A stretch of DNA of 64,000 nucleotides, taken from Paenibacillus sp. GSMTC-2017. GTDB lineage: Bacteria > Bacillota > Bacilli > Paenibacillales > Paenibacillaceae. Numbering within the stretch: the first letter of the stretch is position 1; the number at the start of each line of letters is the position of its first letter. The stretch spans positions 1 to 64,000 of the forward strand of contig NZ_JAECMT010000010.1 of assembly GCF_016019935.1 (NCBI RefSeq), given 5' to 3'. The notes under the pieces are model-generated. The model saw nothing but the letters and a program-made list of their open reading frames with translations. It made no database searches and had not been told where the DNA came from. Position numbers and translations under genes: made by a program. This document shows positions 1-8,765 of this stretch, in pieces.

Positions 1-461
<461 letters not shown>

Positions 462-595
462 TAATACGCTTATATAGGTCATACAACTTATAAGCAAACA
501 GCTAAAGACATTCAAGCAATCTTTCGTATCCAGTTTTCAGGGCGCAATCTCAATGTTAGTACGGACAAGCTTCGTAATAACAAAGTGATTTGCAC

Positions 596-666
596 ATGAC
601 ATTTGGTTATGTCATTTCTTGACCTTGATAGCGACCCCGAGCGCTTCAAGTGACACTTATCGGGGT
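596..666 (+). other. Two hairpins in the 23S-tRNA spacer
   Basis: The spacer between 23S and tRNA-Met holds two perfect inverted repeats. Arms ATGACAT (596-602) and ATGTCAT (609-615) enclose 6 nt; arms ACCCCGA (634-640) and TCGGGGT (660-666) enclose 19 nt and end 9 nt before the tRNA. They are probably processing structures of the rRNA-tRNA precursor. The rest of 462-675 shows no gene. Confidence 0.5.
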
Positions 667-675
667 GCAAAATGT

Positions 676-752
676 GGCGGTGTAGCTCAGCTGGCTAGAG
701 CGTACGGTTCATACCCGTGAGGTCGGGGGTTCGATCCCCTTCGCCGCTACCA
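676..752 (+). tRNA. tRNA-Met (CAU), elongator type
   Basis: 77-nt cloverleaf with encoded CCA. The acceptor starts GGCGGTG and pairs with CGCCGCT with two G-U pairs; anticodon CAU. The sequence is the elongator form: it lacks the initiator-type three G-C pairs flanking the anticodon loop. First of six tRNAs in the cluster. Confidence 0.95.
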
Positions 753-755
753 TAT

Positions 756-831
756 GGAGGATTAGCTCAGCTGGGAGAGCATCTGCCTTACAAGCAGAGG
801 GTCGGCGGTTCGATCCCGTCATCCTCCACCA
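756..831 (+). tRNA. tRNA-Val (UAC)
   Basis: 76-nt cloverleaf with acceptor GGAGGAT/ATCCTCC, anticodon UAC in loop CTTACAA, and encoded CCA. It follows tRNA-Met after 3 nt, so both come from one precursor. Confidence 0.95.
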
Positions 832-843
832 TCTTTACAATGC

Positions 844-920
844 GGAGCTGTGGTGTAGTGGCCTAACATGCCTGCCTGTCACGCAGGAGACCGCGGGTTC
901 GAATCCCGTCAGCTCCGCCA
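844..920 (+). tRNA. tRNA-Asp (GUC)
   Basis: 77-nt cloverleaf with acceptor GGAGCTG/CAGCTCC, discriminator G, anticodon GUC and encoded CCA. The G discriminator is the usual tRNA-Asp identity base. Confidence 0.95.
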
Positions 921-938
921 TTTTTATCTTGAATGTAA

Positions 939-1014
<76 letters not shown>

Positions 1015-1049
1015 TATTTTCTTTCTGCTTTTGGCAGTCAGACATACGT

Positions 1050-1134
1050 GGAGGATTAGTGAAGTGGCTAAACACGGCAGACTGTAAATCTGCTCTCTCC
1101 GAGTTCGGTGGTTCGAATCCATCATCCTCCACCA
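1050..1134 (+). tRNA. tRNA-Tyr (GUA)
   Basis: 85-nt tRNA with the long variable arm of bacterial tRNA-Tyr. Acceptor GGAGGAT/ATCCTCC, anticodon GUA, encoded CCA. Confidence 0.95.
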
Positions 1135-1146
1135 CTTTTACATCAA

Positions 1147-1222
1147 GAGCCATTAGCTCAGTTGGTAGAGCACCTGACTTTTAATCAGGGTGTCGAAGGT
1201 TCGAGTCCTTCATGGCTCACCA
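1147..1222 (+). tRNA. tRNA-Lys (UUU)
   Basis: 76-nt cloverleaf with acceptor GAGCCAT/ATGGCTC, anticodon UUU and encoded CCA. Last tRNA before the operon terminator. Confidence 0.95.
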
Positions 1223-1250
1223 GTATTTTAATCCATGAACGTTTAATAAA

Positions 1251-1275
1251 AGAGAGGCGCTGCCTCTCTTTTTTG
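1251..1275 (+). terminator. Intrinsic terminator of the rRNA-tRNA operon
   Basis: AGAGAGGC-GCT-GCCTCTCT stem followed by a run of T (1269-1274). It closes the 23S-tRNA transcription unit 28 nt after tRNA-Lys. Confidence 0.9.
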
Positions 1276-1337
1276 TTTTCTAAATAATTATATTAAACAA
1301 TCCACTATCGACGTGAACTGCAAACCAATTGTCTGAC

Positions 1338-1384
1338 ACCACTAACAATTGTAGAGCTATTCGCTATAGGTAGTGGATTTTTTA
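1338..1384 (+). terminator. Terminator-like hairpin in the 1276-1734 gap
   Basis: Arms CCACTA (1339-1344) and TAGTGG (1371-1376) enclose an inner imperfect stem and are followed by ATTTTTT. It could be a second terminator or a remnant of a leader. Apart from this and the promoter at 1442-1470, the 459-nt gap shows no gene or known riboswitch. Confidence 0.45.
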
Positions 1385-1441
1385 GTTTATTATACTGTTC
1401 AAAAATAGTGTTAATTACTGCTAATAATGATTGCTAACTGA

Positions 1442-1470
1442 TTGGAATAATAGTAAACCAATATTATAAT
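1442..1470 (+). promoter_or_regulatory. Sigma-A-type promoter upstream of the DUF4434 gene
   Basis: TTGGAA (1442-1447), 17-bp spacer, TATAAT (1465-1470). It would leave a leader of about 260 nt before the start at 1735. An ATTGG...CCAAT inverted repeat covers the -35 and spacer. Confidence 0.55.
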
Positions 1471-1734
1471 TGTTTGTGGGGTTATTTTCCAATTAACCTA
1501 CATGAAAATATTACAAGTCATTTCAAAATCAGATGGGAAAAGGAGCGGATGTGACATGAAATAGAAACAATAAGTAGTCTAAGGAAGACTTGGAAAAAGA
1601 AAATGTATCACTTAATTGAAGCATAATTGAAAAAGTAGCAGCGGATCTTTGCCTGAGAATCAGAACATACTTCATGACTAGTCTAGCGTATTTTCTCGCA
1701 AGATCGTAAATCCTAATCCGAAGGAGAAATCGAT

Positions 1735-3969
1735 ATGAGAAATACAATATTATGGGGAAGAATTCAAATTCAGACGTGCAAGGTATTATGTATATTAATA
1801 GCAATGACATGCCTTATTCCGCTCGTTCCGACCCAGGTGAATGCGAATGCAGTAAATCTGCTTACTGGCAGAAGCTACACGTCAAGCGTGACAGCAGATG
1901 CTTCCTATACAGATAATGGGGGAAAAGAGTTGACGGACGGTATAACAGCTTCACCATTTCTTGCAGATGCAGCTTGGCAGGGGCGATTTAATCAAACTAA
2001 TTATACGATCACAGTAGACCTAGGCAGCGCAAAGACATTTCAACAATTCGATGCTGGATTTTACAAATATACCGGGGCTGGGATTCAAACACCTACAGGT
2101 GTAACATTTAACTATTCCACTGACAATGTCACGTTTACTCCTGCTTGTTCATTGGCAGAGCAAGGACAGAACAATGATATCGTTCGTGTCTCTTATCAAT
2201 GTACTGCGGCTTCACCCGTTACGGCTCAGTATGTGCAAATGAAAGTTATCGGTACTCCTAGCACATGGTCATTTCTTGATGAGTGGACTGTTTTGCAAGC
2301 GATTCCAACGTCAAATGGAGCTATTCAGCTAAGTGGAACTTTTGTACAACCACAACTTGCTGATAAATGGAGTCCAGCAGAATGGGATAAGGAATTTCAA
2401 TATATGAAAAGTGTCGGAATGGATCACCTTATATTACAGTGGTCTGCAGATACTAAACGTGGAACAGCTGTCTATCCGACCTCGGTACCGGGATTAACAC
2501 AGAATACATCTAACGATCTTGTAACAAAGCTACTCCAAAAGGGAGCCCAATATGGAATCGATATATACATTGGTTTACAGGTTAATGATGATTGGTTTAA
2601 CCAATATGCCAATAATGTAGCCTGGCTTAACAATGAATCGGGATTGGCTGGACAATTGGTAGGAGATTTGTGGACCCAATATGGAAGTTACACCTCCTTC
2701 AAAGGTTGGTATCTGAGTTTTGAGGTAGATAATTGGCATTTACCTTCTGCCACAGAATGGCAGAGATTAGTTGACTTTTATAACAGTGTAACAACTGCGG
2801 CAAGTGCAATAACTCCTGGACTACCTGTTATGATTGCACCATTCTATAATGTATCTGGCGGTTTGAATCCTGCTGCATGGGAAACGATGTGGAACTACAT
2901 ATTAAGTCGAACGAATATCGATATTATTGCATTGCAAGATGGAGTAGGTGCAGGAAATGCAAATACATCAGACTTGGCAAGTTGGTTTGCAGCGACCAAA
3001 AACGCAATACTCACATCCAGTCCAAACACCTCTCTATGGGCAGATACTGAAACATTCAGAACGGGCAATAATCCGATGGATATGAAGTTAATGATCGATA
3101 ATATGGTGGCAGTAAAACCATACGTCAGTAAATATACGAGTTTCAGTTTTAATCATTACATGAGTCCTCAAGAAGTGAATCCGTTATATTTTGAAACGTA
3201 TACTAACTACCTTGCAACAGGATTAATGGATGCTCTTGTTCCAACAGTACCAGTAGGATTGACAGCGACGACAGTAGATTCTAAAACGGTGAATGTTAAC
3301 TGGTCAGCATCGTTCGATAATTCAGGCGTCGTAGGCTATCATGTCTATCGTGATGGAGTTATTATTCATACTAGTTATAATGGAGCTACAGGCTACACTG
3401 ACAAATCTTTGTTACCGAGTACTTCATATACGTATGCCGTAAGAGCATTCGATGCTGCAGGCAACCAGTCACCTATGTCAGTTGCGACATCTGTAACGAC
3501 GCCATCAGTTGCTTATCCTAATATTTTGTCGGTAAACAAATCCTATACATCATTGACTCTAGCGGACGTTTCATACCCGGATACGGCTGTCACAGAGCTG
3601 ACGAATGGAATATTTGGCACAACAGATTACGGGCATGTAGCTTGGCAAGGTCGAAATACGGCTACGCCATACAGCTTTGTCATTGATTTAGGACAAGTAC
3701 GACCAGTTGCTGAAATGACTGCAAACTTTCTGCAAGTCGAATCCGTCTTTATTTTCTTACCTCATGAAGTTCGATTTGCGGTATCTTCAGACAATAGCAG
3801 TTTTACAGACGTAGGAACGGTATTGAAACCTGCGCATAGTAACAATGATTTGACACATACGTTTCGTTTAACCGATTTAACCGGGATAGCAGGTCGTTAT
3901 GTTAAAGTAGAAGTCATTCCTGCTAACGGAGCATGGACGTTTATTGATGAAATAGAGGCAAGAAACTAG
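1735..3969 (+). CDS. Secreted DUF4434 / TIM-barrel protein with fibronectin III and two discoidin-like domains
   Basis: 744 aa. Residues 1-39 form a signal peptide (hydrophobic ILIAMTCLIPLV, cleavage near NANA). Residues ~40-190 are a discoidin/F5-8-type-C-like domain ending in WSFLDEWTVLQ. Residues ~200-495 match DUF4434, a TIM-barrel family related to glycoside hydrolases (GTFVQPQLADKW, then DHLILQWSAD). Residues ~500-590 are a fibronectin III domain, and ~595-744 repeat the first domain type (WQGR and WTFIDEIEARN echo the first copy). The role is probably binding or cleavage of a polysaccharide outside the cell; no substrate can be named. AAGGAG sits 8 nt before the ATG. The gene is monocistronic, with a terminator 15 nt after the stop. 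Confidence 0.75.
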   Translation: MRNTILWGRIQIQTCKVLCILIAMTCLIPLVPTQVNANAVNLLTGRSYTSSVTADASYTDNGGKELTDGITASPFLADAAWQGRFNQTNYTITVDLGSAKTFQQFDAGFYKYTGAGIQTPTGVTFNYSTDNVTFTPACSLAEQGQNNDIVRVSYQCTAASPVTAQYVQMKVIGTPSTWSFLDEWTVLQAIPTSNGAIQLSGTFVQPQLADKWSPAEWDKEFQYMKSVGMDHLILQWSADTKRGTAVYPTSVPGLTQNTSNDLVTKLLQKGAQYGIDIYIGLQVNDDWFNQYANNVAWLNNESGLAGQLVGDLWTQYGSYTSFKGWYLSFEVDNWHLPSATEWQRLVDFYNSVTTAASAITPGLPVMIAPFYNVSGGLNPAAWETMWNYILSRTNIDIIALQDGVGAGNANTSDLASWFAATKNAILTSSPNTSLWADTETFRTGNNPMDMKLMIDNMVAVKPYVSKYTSFSFNHYMSPQEVNPLYFETYTNYLATGLMDALVPTVPVGLTATTVDSKTVNVNWSASFDNSGVVGYHVYRDGVIIHTSYNGATGYTDKSLLPSTSYTYAVRAFDAAGNQSPMSVATSVTTPSVAYPNILSVNKSYTSLTLADVSYPDTAVTELTNGIFGTTDYGHVAWQGRNTATPYSFVIDLGQVRPVAEMTANFLQVESVFIFLPHEVRFAVSSDNSSFTDVGTVLKPAHSNNDLTHTFRLTDLTGIAGRYVKVEVIPANGAWTFIDEIEARN

Positions 3970-3983
3970 AAATCAACAACTTT

Positions 3984-4027
3984 AAAAAGCTGTATGTAGA
4001 GTTTTACGACTCCCATGCAGCTTTTAT
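3984..4027 (+). terminator. Intrinsic terminator after the DUF4434 gene
   Basis: AAAAGCTG-TATG paired with CATG-CAGCTTTT around an inner loop. A-rich on the left and T-rich on the right, so it may work in both directions. Confidence 0.75.
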
Positions 4028-4096
4028 TATAAAAGAGTATCATGAGTACTTATCTGACTAAACGTTTCATCTAAAGCTGATTAAGATGAGCTCTTG

Positions 4097-4105
4097 TGGT
4101 ACAAT
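4097..4105 (+). promoter_or_regulatory. Extended -10 promoter of the PucR-like regulator
   Basis: TGG followed by TACAAT (4100-4105) makes an extended -10; the -35 position carries only weak CTGATT (4077-4082). Transcription would start near 4112, downstream of the ATG at 4086, which argues that the coding region starts at 4146. Confidence 0.6.
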
Positions 4106-4145
4106 GTCGGAAAAGAGCGCCTTTCATGGAGAGTGGAGCACAAAT

Positions 4146-5288
4146 ATGAGTACGACAGACTGGTTAAAGCCGCTGGAGCATATATTAAACTGTCCAATTC
4201 AAGTCACCACAAAAGACGTATCCGAATGGAAATCATTTATTGAAGAGGCAGATTCGGTGTCGAATCAAGGTGATTCGAGTAACATTTTGACTGCTGGTGT
4301 GTGGGCATTGAAGTTGAACTGTCTATGGTTTATTACTGAAGTTGATCGAAATACATTAACGGTACTGGAAGTAAGTAATAATGCAATCAACGAAAAAGAA
4401 AAAGAACTGATTAGTTGGACATTACAGCTTACGAACAAACATAAATTGCACAAGCTCGCAACCTCGATGTCGGATTCTGAGCGTTTAGCGATGAAACTTA
4501 GTGAATGGATAGAAAAACAACTGGAGTCTGATGAACCTATTTATTCATTGCCGGATCATCTTGTTGCTGGAAGCCGATTTTATCAAGAAATGATACCTTT
4601 CCTACTTATAACAGAGCAAGCAGGCACGAAACAGGCATCCTATTTAGAGTTAGAAAAGCTTCTGAAATCTTTCCTATCGGATGATATATTGTTAATTCCG
4701 CTCAAAAGCCAAGAATGGCTTATATGGGGACCTCTCACATTACTTAAAGATGCTGATGCAGATTTGTACGATCAATCCGAAGAAGAATCAGTTGAAGATA
4801 GTTTGTCCTCAATTGCGCTTGGTTTGCATGAAATGTTAGCGAGCGAATGGCTTGGGGAATGTCATCTTGCAGTTATTCATCCCGTATCACCAGCGAGAGC
4901 TATTATAGAGACGACATTAACACTTAGAGAAACGATTAATTTAGGTCGTAAGTTTCACGTTGGTACAAACATTCATCTCCCTTGGAAGATGCAATTGGAA
5001 CGATTGTTAAACGCTATCCCAGAGATGCATCGATCCAAATATTTAGAACAATCTCTTAAACGAACGGATCTATTCGTAGAGGTAGAGATGCTTGCTACGT
5101 TAGAAACATTTTTCTCGCTGGACTGCAATGTCAGTGAAACAGCTAAGAAACTATACATACATCGAAATACACTGTTGTACCGCTTGGACAAGCTGAAGCA
5201 AGAAACGGGGCTTGATGTTAGGCTGTTTAGAGATGCAGTTTTGGTAAAGATTATATTACTATTGTACAAAGTTACGAAAAGGAATTAA
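4146..5288 (+). CDS. PucR/CdaR-type helix-turn-helix regulator
   Basis: 380 aa from the ATG at 4146, which has GGAG 8 nt upstream. The frame is open to an ATG at 4086, but that start lacks a ribosome site and lies before the likely transcription start. The last ~55 residues are a PucR-type C-terminal helix-turn-helix (CNVSETAKKLYIHRNTLLYR, ending in a hydrophobic LVKIILLLY helix). The upstream ~320 residues are poorly conserved and could be a sensor. It sits directly before msmX, so control of the sugar-import ATPase or of carbohydrate use is a reasonable guess, but the ligand is unknown. The domain call is firm; target genes are inference. Confidence 0.75.
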   Translation: MSTTDWLKPLEHILNCPIQVTTKDVSEWKSFIEEADSVSNQGDSSNILTAGVWALKLNCLWFITEVDRNTLTVLEVSNNAINEKEKELISWTLQLTNKHKLHKLATSMSDSERLAMKLSEWIEKQLESDEPIYSLPDHLVAGSRFYQEMIPFLLITEQAGTKQASYLELEKLLKSFLSDDILLIPLKSQEWLIWGPLTLLKDADADLYDQSEEESVEDSLSSIALGLHEMLASEWLGECHLAVIHPVSPARAIIETTLTLRETINLGRKFHVGTNIHLPWKMQLERLLNAIPEMHRSKYLEQSLKRTDLFVEVEMLATLETFFSLDCNVSETAKKLYIHRNTLLYRLDKLKQETGLDVRLFRDAVLVKIILLLYKVTKRN

Positions 5289-5379
5289 TTTTTTTGTAAA
5301 GTATGTGCATAGTCATACATCTTCCTGTGGGATAAGATAGATCCATAAACGAAATTTCTTTTTAGGGGGAAAACATATC

Positions 5380-6501
5380 ATGGCAGGCGTACGCTTAGAA
5401 GGCATTTACAAAAAATATCCGGGATCAGACAAGGCATCAGTAACGGATGTAAACCTAGACATCAAGGACAAAGAATTTCTCGTATTGGTCGGACCGTCCG
5501 GCTGCGGTAAATCCACTACTCTCCGTATGATTGCAGGTCTTGAGGAAATTTCGGAAGGTAAATTGTTCATCGGCGACCGTCTCGTGAATGATGTAGCTCC
5601 TAAAGATCGCGATATCGCGATGGTATTCCAATCTTATGCTCTTTACCCGCATATGAACGTGTACCAAAACATGGCGTTTGGTCTTAAACTTCGTAAATTC
5701 AAAAAAGCAGACATCGACAAACGTGTTCGTGAAGCTGCTAAAATTCTAGATATCGAGCATTTGCTTGACCGTAAGCCAAAAGCACTTTCTGGTGGTCAAC
5801 GTCAGCGTGTTGCACTAGGTCGTGCGATCGTTCGTGAACCGCAAGTATTCTTGATGGATGAGCCTCTTTCCAACTTGGATGCAAAACTTCGTGGACAAAT
5901 GCGTGCTGAGATCAGCAAACTGACAAAACGTCTTGAAACAACTACTATCTACGTTACGCATGACCAAATCGAAGCAATGACGATGGGTGACCGTATCGTT
6001 GTAATGAAGGATGGTTTCATTCAACAAACGGCTTCTCCAGAAGAGCTTTATAACAACCCAGTAAACATTTTCGTGGCAGGCTTCATTGGAGCTCCTTCCA
6101 TGAACTTCATTACAGGTTCGCTTGCTGAGCAAGGCGGCGTAGTTCGTATCAAAGCTTCAGGCGTTGACGTTGTCGTTCCTGAAGGTAAAGCTGCGATTCT
6201 TCGTTCTAAAGGATACATCGGCAAAGAAGTTATCCTAGGCATTCGCCCAGAAGATATTCATGAAGAGCCAGTATTCCTTGAAGCATCCCCTAACACAATC
6301 GTTAATGCGATTGTAGAGGTTGCAGAAAACCTTGGTCACGAAATGTACCTATACCTTAACGGTATCGGCACAGAAACAGTAATCGCACGTGTTGATGGTC
6401 GTTCAGGCCTTCGCGATGGCGCAACTGTTAAACTAGCTCTTGATATGAACAAGGTTCACTTGTTCGACAAAGAGACTGAACTTAACATTTTTGAGGGCTA
6501 A
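5380..6501 (+). CDS. msmX: Multi-system carbohydrate ABC importer ATPase (MsmX/UgpC type)
   Basis: 373 aa. Walker A GPSGCGKST (~39-47), Q-loop VFQSYALYPHM, signature LSGGQRQR, Walker B VFLMDEPLSNLDAKLR and switch His in VTHDQ are all intact. The C-terminal ~130 residues form the TOBE/OB regulatory domain of CUT1 ATPases (GIRPEDI). In Firmicutes this ATPase is encoded alone and shared by several sugar importers that lack their own; here too no permease or binding protein is adjacent. AGGGGGAA precedes the ATG. The inverted repeat GTATG-N8-CATAC at 5301-5318 upstream may be a regulator site. Confidence 0.92.
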   Translation: MAGVRLEGIYKKYPGSDKASVTDVNLDIKDKEFLVLVGPSGCGKSTTLRMIAGLEEISEGKLFIGDRLVNDVAPKDRDIAMVFQSYALYPHMNVYQNMAFGLKLRKFKKADIDKRVREAAKILDIEHLLDRKPKALSGGQRQRVALGRAIVREPQVFLMDEPLSNLDAKLRGQMRAEISKLTKRLETTTIYVTHDQIEAMTMGDRIVVMKDGFIQQTASPEELYNNPVNIFVAGFIGAPSMNFITGSLAEQGGVVRIKASGVDVVVPEGKAAILRSKGYIGKEVILGIRPEDIHEEPVFLEASPNTIVNAIVEVAENLGHEMYLYLNGIGTETVIARVDGRSGLRDGATVKLALDMNKVHLFDKETELNIFEG

Positions 6502-6515
6502 TACCTCTTACAACA

Positions 6516-6550
6516 AAGAGTCTTCGGTTAATTCCGAAGGCTCTTTTTTT
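6516..6550 (+). terminator. Intrinsic terminator after msmX
   Basis: AGAGTCTTCGG-TTAATT-CCGAAGGCTCT stem with one G-U pair, followed by seven T. It insulates msmX from the sigma factor gene. Confidence 0.92.
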
Positions 6551-6570
6551 GTTTTTTTCTAAATAAGAGA

Positions 6571-6595
6571 AAACCGTTTGATGGCTACGAACGTC
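6571..6595 (+). promoter_or_regulatory. ECF-type promoter, probable autoregulation
   Basis: AAAC at 6571-6574 and CGTC at 6592-6595 are separated by 17 bp, the AAC/CGTC arrangement recognised by Bacillus ECF sigma factors such as SigW, SigM and SigV. Transcription would begin near 6602, past the ATG at 6598, which supports translation from 6643. Confidence 0.6.
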
Positions 6596-6642
6596 TAATG
6601 AATAACAACCGCAAGCTAGCTGCTAGGGCCGGGAGGGAAGGC

Positions 6643-7212
6643 ATGAACGGGATGGATGAAAACGAGTTAACCGTTAGTGGCATACGCGGAGATGACGAAG
6701 CGCTCTTAAGGCGAATAGAGCAGGAGAAAAGCAAGATGTACGGTATCGCTTTTTCATATATGAGAAATGAATCAGATGCACTAGAAGCCATTCAAGAGAC
6801 AGTATGTCGAGTATGGATGAAACGAAAGAGTTTGCGGCAAGAGAGATTATTTACTACTTGGATGATAAGGATTTTAATAAATGTATGTATGGACGAACGG
6901 AAAAAAAGGAAGCGAGAAAAGCCGATACCTTCTGAACAATTAGATTTAAAAGTGACGAGAAACGAGTCGATCGAAAAATTAAGTATGGCGGAAGAGATCA
7001 TGAAACTGTCACCAAACCTCAGAATGGTCATTGTACTAAAATATTATCGAGATATGACAATAACAGAAATTGCAGACTTGCTTGAAAAACCGGATGGAAC
7101 GATTAGGACATGGTTGCATAAAGCATTGAAGCAGATGAGGAAGGATATGAAGAGCGGAGAGGAGGTAACGCTTCATGAACAAATGGTGGAAGAAGGATGG
7201 GGAAGAGGGTAA
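6643..7212 (+). CDS. ECF sigma factor (sigma-70 family)
   Basis: 189 aa from the ATG at 6643, which has GGGAGGG 5 nt upstream; an ATG at 6598 lies inside the promoter region. Region 2 spans residues ~20-85 (YGIAFSYMRNESDALEAIQE, then the TTWMIRILINVCMDERKK end of region 2.4). Region 4 spans ~125-175 (RMVIVLKYYRDMTITEIADL, DGTIRTWLHKALKQMRK). It resembles the SigV/SigW group. The anti-sigma gene overlaps its 3' end by 38 nt, the usual paired arrangement. The inducing signal is unknown. Confidence 0.88.
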   Translation: MNGMDENELTVSGIRGDDEALLRRIEQEKSKMYGIAFSYMRNESDALEAIQETVCRVWMKRKSLRQERLFTTWMIRILINVCMDERKKRKREKPIPSEQLDLKVTRNESIEKLSMAEEIMKLSPNLRMVIVLKYYRDMTITEIADLLEKPDGTIRTWLHKALKQMRKDMKSGEEVTLHEQMVEEGWGRG

Positions 7213-8644
7213 TAAGCTTTTACATCGAGAGGGAATTAGTGTAATGGATATAAGTGAGAGTGAGCTCGAAATAGAGAATAAGTTAGTGATAGATCGATTG
7301 ATGAAAGATAAAACGGAGAGTAATCTATCGATTAAAGTCGAAAAAGGAGAGAAGTTAGATCAAAAGCTGGATGAAGCAATTTTACAAGGAATAAAAGAGG
7401 GACGTAGAAGGTCTATAAAACAAGCAAGAAAGCGTAAAAGTTTGTTGCTGGGAACTACGGCTGTATGTATGTTGTTGATGCTGACAGCATTTGTTCGAAT
7501 TTCTCCTACCTTTGCCGCTATGATTAAAGAGATTCCAGGTTTAAGTGGTTTTGTTGAGTTAGTCAGACATGACAAAACATTAATGTCAGCAGTAGATAAT
7601 GAGTTCATCCAGCCTGTGAATCGCTCAGATGAAAGGAATGGATATAAACTGACCGTCAACGGGGTAATTGCTGATTCACAAAGGGCAGTTCTACTATATA
7701 CGGTAGCGGGACCCGGGATAAATGAGAAAAAGGTAAGGTCAATCCCCAAATTAAGTGACGAAAATGGTGGTGAAGTGACCGCGACTATCGTATCCGCCCA
7801 CTACCCGAACGAAGAAGAAAAAGAACAGAGTAAGGTTCAAGATTATTTAGATATTGTAATGAGTACTGGAGTTCCAGTTCCACAAAAAATTGGAGTGAAG
7901 ATGAAGGTAGGAACTGAGTGGCTAGAAGTTCAAGTTCCAATTGATCATGCAAAATTTGCTGAACTTAGAGAAGAAATTGAACTAAATGAAACGATAGAGG
8001 TTGCAGACCATCGTATTCACATCAAAAAAGCAGTAATTACCCCACTTCAAGTATCGATCACATTCGAAGGTGATGCAACAAATGTGAAACGGGTCAACGA
8101 CTTTATCGATTTGGAGTTGGTTGATGACCGAGGGAGAACATATAAAACCAATATGGGAAGTGGGTATTTGGATACGGGTATTACGAGACATTTCCAGAGC
8201 GCTTATTTCCATAAACCTAAATCACTGAAACTAATTGCAAAAGGGGTCAAGTTATCGGAGCGGGACTTAACGGTGGTCATTGATACTGAGAAAAAGGTGG
8301 CACTTTCTGTTCCTGATTCGAAGCTTCAACTATCTAATATATATACATCGGATCAATATATCGATTTGGAATTTAAACTGCTCCAAAACGATGAACCGAG
8401 TGAACAAATTAGGCAATATTTGATTTTTAATTTTGATGCTATGTTTCGTGATGCTAGTGGTAAAACATATCCAATTGAACGCGGAGATAGAAAGGATAAT
8501 GTAGCCACTTATGTTGGTGGAGATGAATTAACAGGAACATACTATTACCATATTGCAAACAAAGATTATGTTCAACCGCTAACTTTTGAGATATACGAGT
8601 ATCCAGGCTACATACTCGAAGATATTTCTGTCGATATAAAATAA
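7175..8644 (+). CDS. DUF4179-type membrane anti-sigma factor
   Basis: 489 aa, with GGAGGTAA upstream of the ATG. Residues 1-88 are charged and cytoplasmic, the likely sigma-binding part. One membrane helix lies at ~89-108 (LLLGTTAVCMLLMLTAFV). Residues 109-489 are extracytoplasmic and begin with the DUF4179 hallmark TFAAMIKEIPGLSGFVEL. The family usually sequesters the ECF factor encoded just upstream. Overlap with the sigma gene indicates translational coupling. A hairpin follows the stop codon. Domain assignment is from pattern recognition of the family; the partner is inferred from position. Confidence 0.8.
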   Translation: MNKWWKKDGEEGNKLLHREGISVMDISESELEIENKLVIDRLMKDKTESNLSIKVEKGEKLDQKLDEAILQGIKEGRRRSIKQARKRKSLLLGTTAVCMLLMLTAFVRISPTFAAMIKEIPGLSGFVELVRHDKTLMSAVDNEFIQPVNRSDERNGYKLTVNGVIADSQRAVLLYTVAGPGINEKKVRSIPKLSDENGGEVTATIVSAHYPNEEEKEQSKVQDYLDIVMSTGVPVPQKIGVKMKVGTEWLEVQVPIDHAKFAELREEIELNETIEVADHRIHIKKAVITPLQVSITFEGDATNVKRVNDFIDLELVDDRGRTYKTNMGSGYLDTGITRHFQSAYFHKPKSLKLIAKGVKLSERDLTVVIDTEKKVALSVPDSKLQLSNIYTSDQYIDLEFKLLQNDEPSEQIRQYLIFNFDAMFRDASGKTYPIERGDRKDNVATYVGGDELTGTYYYHIANKDYVQPLTFEIYEYPGYILEDISVDIK

Positions 8645-8647
8645 GAG

Positions 8648-8689
8648 TAGGCGCCATGCAATGGGAAACGTTGCGTTTGGCGCCTATTT
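8648..8689 (+). terminator. Terminator hairpin after the anti-sigma gene
   Basis: TAGGCGCCA (8648-8656) and TGGCGCCTA (8678-8686) form a perfect 9-bp stem, with an inner GCAA/TTGC pairing and a short T-containing tail. The longest hprK frame would start inside it, which argues for the later hprK start. Confidence 0.65.
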
Positions 8690-8765
8690 GCATTACGATG
8701 AAGACATTGGAAATATCAACTACATTATATTGGTAACACATTGTTATACGAAGGAGGTCCATTTC

